This document shows, in pieces, positions 42,929-50,226 of a stretch of 64,000 bases of DNA; positions within the stretch are counted from its first letter, which is position 1; each line of letters starts with the position of its first letter. The stretch spans positions 95,436 through 159,435 of the IMG/VR virus record IMGVR_UViG_3300007734_000759; one strand, 5' to 3'. Made by a program: the position numbers and the translations under genes. The notes under the pieces were generated by a model. The model had not been told where the DNA came from. It did not search any database and saw nothing but the letters and a program-made list of their open reading frames with translations. Source of the stretch: a virus.

Positions 42929-43387
42929 ATGAAAAAATTATTAACCTTAGTATTTTTACTAATTGGATTAGTAGGTTTTACCCAAACTAATTCACACCAA
43001 CAAATGACCGGTACCATTCATACAACAGGTCTAAACTTTATTCCATCCAACAATGATATTCAAATCTTACTCTATGAAGTAGATACATTTGGAGTAGCAA
43101 GACCATACGTGTTAGGAAACTACACAACAGCATTACAGAACAATAGATATGTAATTTCATTTATACTTCCACCTACCAACCCAGTAGTTGTTTATGTTAA
43201 ACTTTTACCAGGTAGTAGATTGTATGGTAAGTATGTTAGTACATTTGGTAGATCATCTACAAGTATTAATTCTGCTACTCGAGTGATTATTCCTTACACT
43301 CCACCTGGAACAACAGCTACAGCTAATTGCGATGTGTATATGATTCCTGATATTAGTTGGAGATCAAATTTAAGACACTCAGAATAA
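42929..43387 (+). CDS. Secreted protein with Sec signal peptide
   Basis: 152 residues. MKKLLTLVFLLIGLVGFTQT is a clear signal peptide with a cleavage region at about residue 18-20. The mature part is beta-rich with Thr/Pro/Asn (NPVVVYVKLLPGSRLYG; IIPYTPPGTTATANCDVYM). It may be exported to the periplasm or surface during infection. No family recognised. Confidence 0.7.
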   Translation: MKKLLTLVFLLIGLVGFTQTNSHQQMTGTIHTTGLNFIPSNNDIQILLYEVDTFGVARPYVLGNYTTALQNNRYVISFILPPTNPVVVYVKLLPGSRLYGKYVSTFGRSSTSINSATRVIIPYTPPGTTATANCDVYMIPDISWRSNLRHSE

Positions 43388-43390
43388 TTT

Positions 43391-43452
43391 CTTAACAAAT
43401 CTTAAAATTTTAAATTGAGTTTGGCTTTTGTCAAACTCTTTTCGTATCTTTA
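43391..43452 (+). promoter_or_regulatory. Type-1 promoter overlapping a terminator
   Basis: CTTAACAAATCTTAAAA boxes, TTTG at 43420-43423, TATCTTTA at 43445-43452. ATG 43457 follows after four bases. Confidence 0.8.
43417..43444 (+). terminator. Terminator hairpin inside the promoter
   Basis: GAGTTTG/CAAACTC (43417-43423, 43432-43438) then TTTTC. Fourth case of a hairpin arm that also holds the -33 box. Confidence 0.7.
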
Positions 43453-43456
43453 TGAT

Positions 43457-44116
43457 ATGAAAATTGAAATAGGTTACGGAATAGCAAGAAGGTTATGGTT
43501 TACAAGTGACACTCACTTTGAACACAGTAACATCTGTAGAGCTACTACTAAGTGGGAAGGTGCAGATAATGTTACAAGAGATTTCAAATCTCTAGACCAC
43601 ATGAACGATACTTTGGTCAATAACATTAACGAAGTAGTAGGTGAGGATGATATTCTTATCCACTTAGGTGATTGGTCATTTGGAGGATTTGAGAACATTA
43701 AATTGTTTAGAAACAGGATCAACTGTAAGAATGTTCACTTGGTGTTTGGTAATCACGATCACCACATCCGTAGGGATAAGGGAGGAGTACAATCATTATT
43801 TTCTTCTACTCAGGATTATTTGATGGTGGATCTACGAGTACATAAACCAGGTAAGGTTGTTGATAGACATACTTTAATTTGTATGCACTATCCGCTGATT
43901 TCTTGGGATGGAATGAATGATGGTACTGTACATCTGTTCGGCCATGTGCATCTACCTAAGGAGCTAAGACTTTTAGAGGGTAAAGCAATTGATGTAGGAG
44001 TTGATGGAAACAAATACTATCCCATTGAGGTAACAGAGGTACTGAACATCGTAAAGAACCAGCCGATAAAAAGATCAACAATACCCAGAGACCACCACGA
44101 AAAAAGGTTAGTCTAA
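43457..44116 (+). CDS. Calcineurin-like metallophosphoesterase
   Basis: 219 residues. All family motifs are present in order: WFTSDTHFEHSN (D-x-H), DILIHLGDWSFGG (G-D), HLVFGNHDHH (G-N-H-D), ICMHYPLISW and LFGHVHLP (G-H-x-H). It hydrolyses a phosphoester, perhaps a cyclic nucleotide or nucleic acid end. The start in the -7 shadow is preferred because the first motif begins at about residue 12. Confidence 0.9.
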   Translation: MKIEIGYGIARRLWFTSDTHFEHSNICRATTKWEGADNVTRDFKSLDHMNDTLVNNINEVVGEDDILIHLGDWSFGGFENIKLFRNRINCKNVHLVFGNHDHHIRRDKGGVQSLFSSTQDYLMVDLRVHKPGKVVDRHTLICMHYPLISWDGMNDGTVHLFGHVHLPKELRLLEGKAIDVGVDGNKYYPIEVTEVLNIVKNQPIKRSTIPRDHHEKRLV

Positions 44117-44129
44117 CACATTCCTAGAC

Positions 44130-44136
44130 TATTTAT
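44130..44136 (+). promoter_or_regulatory. Late-type promoter motif TATTTAT
   Basis: GACTATTTATACGAG immediately precedes the hairpin at 44135 and the terminator at 44178-44230, so the implied transcript is short. Confidence 0.5.
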
Positions 44137-44230
44137 ACGAGTAGGGTCGCAGCTACTTGTATTGAATAAAAACTTAAAAACCTTAGATGAGTAGGAGACT
44201 GCGACCTCCGAAAGTCTAAGGTTTCTTTTT
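44135..44230 (+). ncRNA. Structured RNA with predicted kissing loops
   Basis: Hairpin 1 is a 10-bp stem (44135-44144 with 44153-44162, one G-U) with loop GGTCGCAG. Hairpin 2 is a 10-bp stem AAACCTTAGA/TCTAAGGTTT (44178-44187, 44215-44224) followed by CTTTTT. Inside it GGAG/CTCC (44194-44197, 44206-44209) presents loop ACTGCGAC. The two loops are complementary over seven bases (GTCGCAG/CTGCGAC). The order of the pairing parts makes a kissing complex or an alternative-fold switch. It ends one base before the HNH gene's ATG. Confidence 0.65.
44178..44230 (+). terminator. Long-loop terminator at the end of the structured RNA
   Basis: The 10-bp stem with a 27-base loop then CTTTTT. The loop contains the complement of the upstream hairpin loop, so termination may depend on RNA folding. 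Confidence 0.65.
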
Positions 44231-44890
44231 ATGGATTATCAAAGAATATACAACCAGTTAATTGAAAGAGCTCGGAGTGAAAATAGAGTCAAAGGTGGAG
44301 GAAGCTACTACGAAGCTCACCATATAGTTCCTAAATGTATGGGGGGAGGAGGTAAAGGTAGCGAGTGGAAAACTCATCCAAATATCATCCTATTAACTGC
44401 AAGGGAACATTTCTTAGCTCATCAACTACTTTGCAACCTTTACCCTACTGAATTAAAACTTTCCCATGCCTTGTGGTTTTTCTTAAATGCTAAAAGAAGA
44501 AACGGAAACACAATAACGAGGGTAACATCTAGACAGTACAAAGAAGCTAGGGAGCAACACGCCTTAGCAGCATCCAAACAGCGAAAAGGTAAACCCCGAT
44601 CTCAGCAGACAAGAGACTTACTCTCGAAAGTGAACACAGGTAAAAAGTTATCTGATGAAGTTAGACAGAAAATATCAAGATCCAATAAGAGCAGTGTTGT
44701 AAAGCAGAGAGCAACTTTTCTAATGAAGAAACCAATCTCCCAATACACAGTAGATGGCGTCTGGATGAGAGATTGGGATAGTGTGCAGGATGTGAAGAGA
44801 ACCTTAGGAATAACAAGCGTGTTGGATAATCTTAAAGGTAGGCAGAAGACAGCCGGAGGTTATGTTTGGAAATATCTTAACAAATCTTAA
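44231..44890 (+). CDS. HNH homing endonuclease with NUMOD repeats
   Basis: 219 residues. HNH core: YYEAHHIVPKCMGGGG ... NIILLTAREHFLAHQLL (H-H, N, H). Then a NUMOD3-like KGKPRSQQTRDLLSKVNTGKKLSDEVRQKISRSNKS and a NUMOD1-like end, PISQYTVDGVWMRDWDSVQDVKRTLGI ... GYVWKYL, that bind DNA. ATG follows the terminator T-run with no ribosome-binding site, so expression is probably restricted. Confidence 0.88.
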   Translation: MDYQRIYNQLIERARSENRVKGGGSYYEAHHIVPKCMGGGGKGSEWKTHPNIILLTAREHFLAHQLLCNLYPTELKLSHALWFFLNAKRRNGNTITRVTSRQYKEAREQHALAASKQRKGKPRSQQTRDLLSKVNTGKKLSDEVRQKISRSNKSSVVKQRATFLMKKPISQYTVDGVWMRDWDSVQDVKRTLGITSVLDNLKGRQKTAGGYVWKYLNKS

Positions 44891-44936
44891 AATTTGAAAC
44901 GATGTTTTGTAAATCAAAAATCATTTCTTATCTTTA
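44875..44936 (+). promoter_or_regulatory. Type-1 promoter
   Basis: CTTAACAAATCTTAAAA boxes, TTTG at 44906-44909, TATCTTTA at 44929-44936. Leader ends GAGAGTTATG (44954). It overlaps the end of the HNH gene. Confidence 0.78.
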
Positions 44937-44953
44937 AGTATTGAATGAGAGTT

Positions 44954-45208
44954 ATGAAAGGAACATTACACAAAATTAACAGCCAGTGGATCATCTCCTA
45001 CCAAGAAGAGGTGATGCCAAGAGTAACCAGAAACTTGGACCTACCCCTATATCCTGGAGATGTCAAGACGCTGAACGATTACGGAGACTACTCAACCTCA
45101 TGGGAGGATGGTCTAGCAGTTCAGTTTGAGATCATTGACGAGTTTACCCATCAGAAACTTTATGAAGGATTAGAATGGGGTATTGGGAAGTTTGCTAAGT
45201 TGTTGTGA
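44954..45208 (+). CDS. Small phage protein, MKGT family (copy 1)
   Basis: 84 residues from ATG 44954; ATG 44945 would add three. MKGTLHKINSQWIISYQEEV ... LDLPLYPGDVKTL ... VQFEIIDEF shares its layout with the protein at 46589. Role unknown; both are in the promoter-rich accessory region. Confidence 0.6.
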   Translation: MKGTLHKINSQWIISYQEEVMPRVTRNLDLPLYPGDVKTLNDYGDYSTSWEDGLAVQFEIIDEFTHQKLYEGLEWGIGKFAKLL

Positions 45209-45209
45209 T

Positions 45210-45443
45210 ATGTCGAGGAAGTCGTTAACAGAAACACCTGACGGTACCATCCCTGAGTTCTACGTAGTAAATTCTTTTGGAGAGATCTACGTGGGACTTT
45301 ACCAGGGAGGTTGTGCAAAGTGGTCAAGTGATTGGAGCGAAGGTAAAACTCTCAACAATATTAACCAGCTACAGACAATCAAAAAGATGATGAAGTATGA
45401 GTATGGAGAGTTGGATATTAAAGTGGAATTGGTGTACTTATAA
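45210..45443 (+). CDS. Unknown 77-residue protein
   Basis: MSRKSLTETPDGTIPEFYVVNSFGEIYVGLYQGGCAKWSSDW looks beta-rich. Starts one base after the previous stop. Confidence 0.55.
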   Translation: MSRKSLTETPDGTIPEFYVVNSFGEIYVGLYQGGCAKWSSDWSEGKTLNNINQLQTIKKMMKYEYGELDIKVELVYL

Positions 45444-45454
45444 AAAAAGAAGTT

Positions 45455-45904
45455 ATGGCATACAACCGTTTTCGATGGTGGAGTAAAGGTAGACCAAGTA
45501 AGCCTCTCTCCGATAAAGCACACATCTGGGATAAGATTGAGAACAATGAGTACGAGCTGTCGTATATGTTCAAAGAGCTCGAAGATGAAAGAGCAAGAGC
45601 TCAAAAGCTGTACGACGAAGCTTACAGCTCCTACAAAGGTTCAGATGAGTTTGGTAAGAGGTATGTTGGATACGACAACAGCAGAATGGCTAGAGTGAGG
45701 TGTATGAAGTTGATGGAGGAGGCACATAAGGATGAAGAGAAGATCCTCACTAAACTAATAGCAGACTTTTCTTCTTGGTTTGGAATTGATCTAGAGCAGA
45801 TCCTTGAGACTATTCCTCCTATGGATACTAAGGAACTATACCAGTACCTAAACGAAACTTATCCGAGAAGGACCGTTCCTCCTGTCCCAAGGGTGTGGAA
45901 GTAA
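45455..45904 (+). CDS. Unknown 149-residue charged protein
   Basis: Helical and highly charged (LEDERARAQKLYDEAYSSYKGSDEFGKR; MKLMEEAHKDEEKILTKLIADFSSWFG). Basic Pro-rich tail RRTVPPVPRVWK. No family recognised. Confidence 0.6.
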   Translation: MAYNRFRWWSKGRPSKPLSDKAHIWDKIENNEYELSYMFKELEDERARAQKLYDEAYSSYKGSDEFGKRYVGYDNSRMARVRCMKLMEEAHKDEEKILTKLIADFSSWFGIDLEQILETIPPMDTKELYQYLNETYPRRTVPPVPRVWK

Positions 45905-45905
45905 T

Positions 45906-45957
45906 TGTTAACAAATCTTAACAAAGTTGCTAAATCAAAATACAGATCGTATCTTTA
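45906..45957 (+). promoter_or_regulatory. Type-1 promoter
   Basis: Two TTAACAAA boxes 10 bases apart, TTG at 45927-45929, TATCTTTA at 45950-45957; leader AAACAGTTATG. Confidence 0.85.
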
Positions 45958-45976
45958 AGTATAGAAAGAAACAGTT

Positions 45977-46354
45977 ATGGAAGATAGAATCCAAATTAAC
46001 GGTACCTGGTATGTAAAGGAACAACCAGATCCAGTAGTCAAAGAAAGACAAGTTGAAGTATTTGAGTACAAATGTCTAATGTACGAAGATCAGAGATTTT
46101 GTTTTGAAGCAACTATTGACATTAAGGACAATGGTATACTAGATATACTAGACTTGATTAAAGTTACTGACAAAAGAGTCAAACCTTGGAAAGAAGAGAC
46201 ATGGGATAGTTTAGATTTCTTCCGCGGATGTCTAGAACGCAATTTAGACTCACTTTTATCTAGAGGCCTTAGAGGTGAAAGTGGGTTTAGTGATGATGAT
46301 GTTGAAAACTTTATTGCGTTCTTAAAAGAAATTCAAAAGAGAGGTTGGTTATGA
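45977..46354 (+). CDS. Unknown 125-residue protein
   Basis: Starts MEDRIQINGTWYVKEQPDPVVKERQVEVFEYKCLMYED, beta-rich, then a helical acidic half. ATGA overlap into 46351. Confidence 0.6.
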   Translation: MEDRIQINGTWYVKEQPDPVVKERQVEVFEYKCLMYEDQRFCFEATIDIKDNGILDILDLIKVTDKRVKPWKEETWDSLDFFRGCLERNLDSLLSRGLRGESGFSDDDVENFIAFLKEIQKRGWL

Positions 46355-46587
46355 AACAAACAGCAGTAGAATGGTTAATTAGCAATTTGCAACAATCTAA
46401 GGATTGGCAAAGAGTATTGAATGAAGTTAGCCAAATGAGTACAGTGCAATTTAATTTACTTGAACAAGCTAAAAAGATGGAGAATGAGCAGAGGTTTGAA
46501 GATTTTAAACAAGGTTTTCATTCAGCTTTTGAATCATTAGAAGCCGCAAACAACTCGGTTCAAAGTAAAACCTTTAAATCAGAATAA
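46351..46587 (+). CDS. Small phage protein, TAVEWL family (copy 1)
   Basis: 78 residues from ATG 46351 (stop overlap). MKQTAVEWLISNLQ ... LEQAKKMENEQRFEDFKQGFH matches a widespread small phage family; a second copy is at 58973. Function unknown. Confidence 0.7.
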   Translation: MKQTAVEWLISNLQQSKDWQRVLNEVSQMSTVQFNLLEQAKKMENEQRFEDFKQGFHSAFESLEAANNSVQSKTFKSE

Positions 46588-46588
46588 G

Positions 46589-46828
46589 ATGAAAGGAACA
46601 ATAGACCTACATGAGAAATGGGGTTGGGGTGTAATCAACCATACTGATGAATCAATTCCAGATTGGATACCTCTACACCCTGATGACCTCACCTACTTTG
46701 CTGAGATGAATGAGAGGTTTGATAACTTCGAAGCTCGTGTACTTTCAAAACCTGAAGTAGAGTTTGAAACTATTATCCATCCTAAATTTACAGGTAGAAT
46801 CATCTACGCTAAACTAATTACAAAATGA
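46589..46828 (+). CDS. Small phage protein, MKGT family (copy 2)
   Basis: 79 residues. MKGTIDLHEKWGWGVINHTDESIPDWIPLHPDDLTYFAEMNERFDNFEARV, related to 44954. Overlaps the next gene by four bases. Confidence 0.62.
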   Translation: MKGTIDLHEKWGWGVINHTDESIPDWIPLHPDDLTYFAEMNERFDNFEARVLSKPEVEFETIIHPKFTGRIIYAKLITK

Positions 46829-47064
46829 GCCAAAAGTTTATATACGTTGCAACATGGGATGGTATTCCTGTACTAGGTGCACCTAATAGAGAGTTACTAG
46901 AACAAGCCCTCAATGAGTATAATAACGATACACCTATCAGATATGAAGCCTACAATCCAAAATACCCTGATGATTTAGAAGGTTGGTATTATTACAAAGA
47001 CCCTCAAACAGAAGGTGAAGAGATTAGATTTTCTGTTAGGTGTATTGAATTTAAAGGAGAGTAA
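46825..47064 (+). CDS. Unknown 79-residue protein
   Basis: FIYVATWDGIPVLGAPNRELLEQALNEYNNDTP, then a Pro/Tyr-rich turn and a beta end. No family recognised. Confidence 0.55.
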   Translation: MSQKFIYVATWDGIPVLGAPNRELLEQALNEYNNDTPIRYEAYNPKYPDDLEGWYYYKDPQTEGEEIRFSVRCIEFKGE

Positions 47065-47067
47065 CAA

Positions 47068-47253
47068 ATGAGTAGTGGCAAACAGTATATCATTGTTGAC
47101 TTAATCAACAAAAGATTCTTTTTAGATACCAACGGTGATGTTATGATATTTGAAGATTATGATAAGACATTATTACATTGTGGTATCTATGAACTTGAAA
47201 ATGCTTGGGTAAGTGAATTAAAACATAATCATATAGAAGGAGGTAACAAATGA
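47068..47253 (+). CDS. Unknown 61-residue protein
   Basis: Beta-rich start (QYIIVDLINKRFFLDTNGDVMIFEDYDK). Precedes a gene with a strong Shine-Dalgarno. Confidence 0.5.
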   Translation: MSSGKQYIIVDLINKRFFLDTNGDVMIFEDYDKTLLHCGIYELENAWVSELKHNHIEGGNK

Positions 47254-47414
47254 AATTTGAACTAATGCAATTCAGATGGTACCGTAAGTGGAAAGGTGGT
47301 TCATATTATCTAATCTATAATTGGTTACCTATGTTCCCATTTTGGTCAGACAAACTAATAACAAGTTGTGGAAGTAGAGCAATCAAAGAAGAACATTGGG
47401 AGGTTAGGAAATGA
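47250..47414 (+). CDS. Small aromatic/basic protein, unknown
   Basis: 54 residues. MKFELMQFRWYRKWKGGSYYLIYNWLPMFPFWS is very aromatic and may sit at a membrane. AAGGAGGT precedes the ATG by six bases, a rare good ribosome-binding site here. ATGA overlaps on both sides. Confidence 0.5.
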   Translation: MKFELMQFRWYRKWKGGSYYLIYNWLPMFPFWSDKLITSCGSRAIKEEHWEVRK

Positions 47415-47497
47415 TTATTATTCTAGCAGCACTTCTAATTTGTTTACCTCTATACTTAATAGCAGGTGAATTAAGACAAATAAATAAAAAGAAATGA
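47411..47497 (+). CDS. 28-residue membrane peptide
   Basis: MIIILAALLICLPLYLIAGE is one membrane span with a basic end. Overlapping ATGA starts and stops at both ends suggest real translation. Confidence 0.45.
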   Translation: MIIILAALLICLPLYLIAGELRQINKKK

Positions 47498-47652
47498 AAG
47501 TAAGAGTAAAACACAAAGAGACAGAAGTAGAAGTAAGTGATGAGTTGGGAAAGCAAGATACATATGTTTTAATTTATTACAACCAAACCTACCTACTCAA
47601 ATTACTTGAAAAGATTGCAGATGAAATTGTAAAAATGAATAAAGATGAATAA
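47494..47652 (+). CDS. Unknown 52-residue protein
   Basis: Lys/Glu-rich start (MKVRVKHKETEVEVSDELG), then YVLIYYNQTYLLKLLEKIADEIVK. Overlaps both neighbours. Confidence 0.45.
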   Translation: MKVRVKHKETEVEVSDELGKQDTYVLIYYNQTYLLKLLEKIADEIVKMNKDE

Positions 47653-47845
47653 GTACCATTTACGAGTATTGTACGCATCCCATTATACCGATATAGTTAT
47701 TGCTGATGGGGTGGATGTAAATGCAAGAGGAGACTATCAGTTTTGGAAATTTGAAAATGATAGTGCTACTACATACAATGTAGCTCATTATCCAATCCAC
47801 CGTACAATTATTGAAACAATAGAATACGGAACAGAAGAAGGTTGA
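47645..47845 (+). CDS. Unknown 66-residue protein
   Basis: YHLRVLYASHYTDIVIADGVDVNARGDYQFWKF looks like a small beta domain. Overlaps the preceding stop by 8 bases. Confidence 0.5.
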   Translation: MNKYHLRVLYASHYTDIVIADGVDVNARGDYQFWKFENDSATTYNVAHYPIHRTIIETIEYGTEEG

Positions 47846-47847
47846 GT

Positions 47848-47900
47848 TTCTTAACAAATCTTAACAAAGTTGCAAACTAAATTCTCTGAGCGTATCTTTA
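47848..47900 (+). promoter_or_regulatory. Type-1 promoter
   Basis: Two TTAACAAA boxes, TTG at 47870-47872, TATCTTTA at 47893-47900; leader AAACAAAACAAGTTATG. Confidence 0.88.
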
Positions 47901-47926
47901 AGTATTGAAAGAAAACAAAACAAGTT

Positions 47927-48286
47927 ATGAAAGTATCAAACAGATCAAGACAAGTAGCCCAAACCATTCAAGAACAATTGATGGCAGGTGGAATGGAAAA
48001 GGTAATGAGTTGGGGAGTGAGTCAGTGGAGAGTTGGAGAGTTGGAAGACGAACGTCCTTTCCTTGCAATGAGTGTTAATGGACTGTTGCATCAAGGTGAG
48101 ACTCGTATTATCTTAGAATGGAGTGATACATACACTGTGCAGAACATGGAACAAGGCAAAGTGATTAAAGAACAGCAAGACGTTTACTTTGATGAAGTTA
48201 CAGATGTGGTGGATAGTTTTGTAGAGTATCCTGGATCAGATGAAGAGTATCGTGATGCAATCAATAAAGTTTTTAACAATGAGTGA
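47927..48286 (+). CDS. Unknown 119-residue protein
   Basis: ARG/Gln-rich start, then a beta segment FLAMSVNGLLHQGETRIILEWSDTYTVQ. No family recognised. Confidence 0.6.
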   Translation: MKVSNRSRQVAQTIQEQLMAGGMEKVMSWGVSQWRVGELEDERPFLAMSVNGLLHQGETRIILEWSDTYTVQNMEQGKVIKEQQDVYFDEVTDVVDSFVEYPGSDEEYRDAINKVFNNE

Positions 48287-48464
48287 CAAAGAAAAGTCAG
48301 GAGGTATTGGTTTATTGGGAATGGTTTTCCTAGTGTTCCTGATCCTTAAATTAGCAAACGTAGGAGCAGTAGCTAACTGGTCTTGGTGGTGGGTATTCTC
48401 TCCTCTTTGGATCCCAGTAGTGGTAGGGTTACTAATCGTAGCTTTGATCCAATTGTTTGATTAA
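48279..48464 (+). CDS. Two-span membrane protein of a common phage type
   Basis: 61 residues from ATG 48279. Spans GIGLLGMVFLVFLILKLANVG and WWVFSPLWIPVVVGLLIVAL, with the characteristic NWSWWWVFSPLWIP turn seen in many phage small membrane proteins. Role unknown. Confidence 0.65.
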   Translation: MSDKEKSGGIGLLGMVFLVFLILKLANVGAVANWSWWWVFSPLWIPVVVGLLIVALIQLFD

Positions 48465-48473
48465 GTAACAAAG

Positions 48474-48549
48474 GCTCCTGTATCCCCTCATGCTTATACC
48501 ATGTCGAAAGGGTAGTTGGTTCACGTGGGTTCAAGTCCCTCCAGGAGTA
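48474..48549 (+). tRNA. tRNA-like element with acceptor and T arms, atypical middle
   Basis: Acceptor GCTCCTG (48474-48480) pairs with CAGGAGT (48542-48548) and the T arm GTGGG-TTCAAGT-CCCTC (one mismatch) fits. Total length is 76, but no normal D arm or clear anticodon arm can be drawn between them; a short CATG/CATG hairpin with loop CTTATAC is the only candidate. It directly precedes two normal tRNAs. Degenerate, or a tRNA mimic. Confidence 0.4.
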
Positions 48550-48564
48550 CCTAATAAAGTAAAT

Positions 48565-48637
48565 GCGCTCTTAGCTCAGAGGTTAGAGCAGGGAACTCAT
48601 AATTCCTTGGCCATAGGTTCGATCCCTATAGGGCGCA
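48565..48637 (+). tRNA. tRNA with CAT anticodon (Met or Ile2)
   Basis: Cloverleaf: acceptor GCGCTCT/AGGGCGC, D stem GCTC/GAGC, anticodon stem GGGAA/TTCCT with loop CTCATAA (anticodon CAT), T arm ATAGG-TTCGATC-CCTAT. No encoded CCA. Without identity testing it could be elongator Met or lysidine-modified Ile2. Confidence 0.93.
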
Positions 48638-48642
48638 CAAAT

Positions 48643-48716
48643 GTCTCCATAGCTCAGTTGGATAGAGCGACTGCCTTCTAAGCAGTAGGTCACAAGTTCG
48701 AACCTTGTTGGAGATA
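48643..48716 (+). tRNA. tRNA-Arg (TCT)
   Basis: Acceptor GTCTCCA/TGGAGAT, D stem GCTC/GAGC, anticodon stem ACTGC/GCAGT with loop CTTCTAA (TCT), T arm ACAAG-TTCGAAC-CTTGT. Reads AGA codons, which are very common in this AT-rich phage. No encoded CCA. Confidence 0.94.
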
Positions 48717-48729
48717 CGAATAAAGAATT

Positions 48730-48945
48730 ATGAAGTATATTTTCAGAGGTCATACAGTATTTGAATATGACCCAAACGACAAATATGATAAAGTCAAACA
48801 AGGTAAAATACATGATGTTATTCCTGCATTTGACTTTTGTAGGATGATCTCTGAAGATTACAGATTACTAGGTGAGTTTTTTACGACAGTATATAGACAC
48901 ACCCAAGGTGAGAATGTGGAACTAAAAGACATTGAAGTATATTAA
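48730..48945 (+). CDS. Unknown 71-residue protein
   Basis: MKYIFRGHTVFEYDPNDKYDKV starts the protein; the rest is helical with CRMISEDYRLLGEFFTTVYRH. Follows the tRNAs. Confidence 0.5.
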   Translation: MKYIFRGHTVFEYDPNDKYDKVKQGKIHDVIPAFDFCRMISEDYRLLGEFFTTVYRHTQGENVELKDIEVY

Positions 48946-48957
48946 AATAAAAGTGAT

Positions 48958-49212
48958 ATGGAAATAAGTATGTATGGGACGGAGTCCTATGTAACCTTTG
49001 TTCGTAGAGAACGTATTGAGATTGACACAGACAACTATCCTGAACTAGAAGGAATGAGTTTGGAAGAGGCTCAGCAGTACATTATGGAGAATGCATGGGA
49101 CATGAAGCCCACAAACGATCAGTACTATGATTCGTTAGGTGAGGAAGTATTCCAAATGGATGTGGCCAGAGAAAAGATCACAGGAGAGGAAAGTGGGATT
49201 GAATTTGATTGA
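48958..49212 (+). CDS. Unknown protein, paralog of 59497
   Basis: 84 residues. RRERIEIDTDNYPELEGMSLEEAQQYIMENAWDM shares I-E-I-D-T-x-x-Y-P-x-L-x-G-x-x-x-x-E with 59497. Unknown role. Confidence 0.6.
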   Translation: MEISMYGTESYVTFVRRERIEIDTDNYPELEGMSLEEAQQYIMENAWDMKPTNDQYYDSLGEEVFQMDVAREKITGEESGIEFD

Positions 49213-49221
49213 GGTGCAAAT

Positions 49222-49273
49222 TGTTAACAAATCTTAACAAAGTTGCTGAGTTAATTTTCTCAACGTATCTTTA
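49222..49273 (+). promoter_or_regulatory. Type-1 promoter
   Basis: Two TTAACAA boxes, TTG at 49243-49245, TATCTTTA at 49266-49273; leader ends AAACAGTTATG. Confidence 0.88.
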
Positions 49274-49306
49274 GGTATTGAAAGTTAAACAATTAAATAA
49301 ACAGTT

Positions 49307-50125
49307 ATGTCAATGATGAACATCAAATCAGCGGTACACAAGTACCTAACCATGGAGCAGATCAAAGAACAAGCTCCTTCAATCTTTACTGAGACTGCTA
49401 TCCCTACAGCGTCTGAGAAGTACACTCACATTCCAACCTCTCGTATCATTTCTGATATGGAAGCTTTGAATTGGAAAGTGGTAGATGCTAAGCAAGTTAA
49501 GGTACGAGCAGAACGTAAGATGGGATACCAAAAGCACTTGCTTGTGTTCCGTAATGAGGATGTAGTGATCAATGGAAGTAATGGAGACACAGTCTATCCT
49601 CAAATTCTTATGACCAACTCTCACGACGGTCTTAGTGCTTTCCACTTCAAGGCAGGACTGTTTCGATTAGTATGCTCCAATGGTTTGGTTATTGCAGATA
49701 AGGAGTTCGAAGATGCAAAGATCCGTCACAAGGGGTACACCTTTGAGGAGTTACAACAAACCATCCGAGAGCTTACATTGAAGTTACCTTTGACAGTAGA
49801 GGCAATGAATAAGATGAACGAGACTGAACTTGGTATGGAGCAAGCTTTGGAATTTGCTAAGAAGGCTTTGGAGCTTCGTCACCCTGAGAAGAATGGATTC
49901 CGTATTGAGGTTGACTTGGAAGAACTCCTTTCAGCTCAGCGTCAAGAAGATGAAGGAATGTCGGTTTGGAAAGTGTTTAATCGTGTACAAGAGAAGATCG
50001 TTTCCGGAGATTACAAATACGCTACACGTAAAAGCAATCGCCGTGCAAAACCTTTAAAATCTTTTATTCGAGATACCAAGATCAACGAGGAGATGTTTAG
50101 TCTAGCTCTCGAGTATTGTAATTAA
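49307..50125 (+). CDS. DUF932-like phage/plasmid protein
   Basis: 272 residues. Matches the family: IPTSRIISDMEALNWKVVDAKQVKVRAERKMGYQKHLLVFR, then MTNSHDGLSAFHFKAGLFRLVCSNGLVIAD and a helical C-terminus. DUF932 proteins are widespread on phages and plasmids and are of unknown function. The last third is Arg/Lys-rich (YATRKSNRRAKPLKSFIRD). Confidence 0.85.
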   Translation: MSMMNIKSAVHKYLTMEQIKEQAPSIFTETAIPTASEKYTHIPTSRIISDMEALNWKVVDAKQVKVRAERKMGYQKHLLVFRNEDVVINGSNGDTVYPQILMTNSHDGLSAFHFKAGLFRLVCSNGLVIADKEFEDAKIRHKGYTFEELQQTIRELTLKLPLTVEAMNKMNETELGMEQALEFAKKALELRHPEKNGFRIEVDLEELLSAQRQEDEGMSVWKVFNRVQEKIVSGDYKYATRKSNRRAKPLKSFIRDTKINEEMFSLALEYCN

Positions 50126-50154
50126 AAAATCATAATTTTGTTTGTTTAGTGTAA

Positions 50155-50188
50155 AGGAAAACCCTGGTGCATAGCCAGGGTTCCTTTT
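50155..50188 (+). terminator. Rho-independent terminator
   Basis: AACCCTGG/CCAGGGTT with a seven-base loop, then CCTTTTT. Precedes a late-type motif and the GIY-YIG gene. Confidence 0.85.
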
Positions 50189-50196
50189 TAGTCTGA

Positions 50197-50203
50197 TATT
50201 TAT
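50197..50203 (+). promoter_or_regulatory. Late-type promoter motif TATTTAT
   Basis: CTGATATTTATAAGTGACC, 24-30 bases before ATG 50227 of the GIY-YIG endonuclease. Confidence 0.45.
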
Positions 50204-50226
50204 AAGTGACCAAACAAATAAATACT

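Noticed and set aside
44135-44230. Group I intron or preQ1 riboswitch upstream of the HNH gene
   Set aside because: The element is under 100 bases, with no conserved intron core, and no downstream deazaguanine gene or preQ1-type pseudoknot sequence.
48490-48681. 63-residue frame overlapping the tRNA cluster
   Set aside because: It reads through three tRNA or tRNA-like elements, so it is not a gene.
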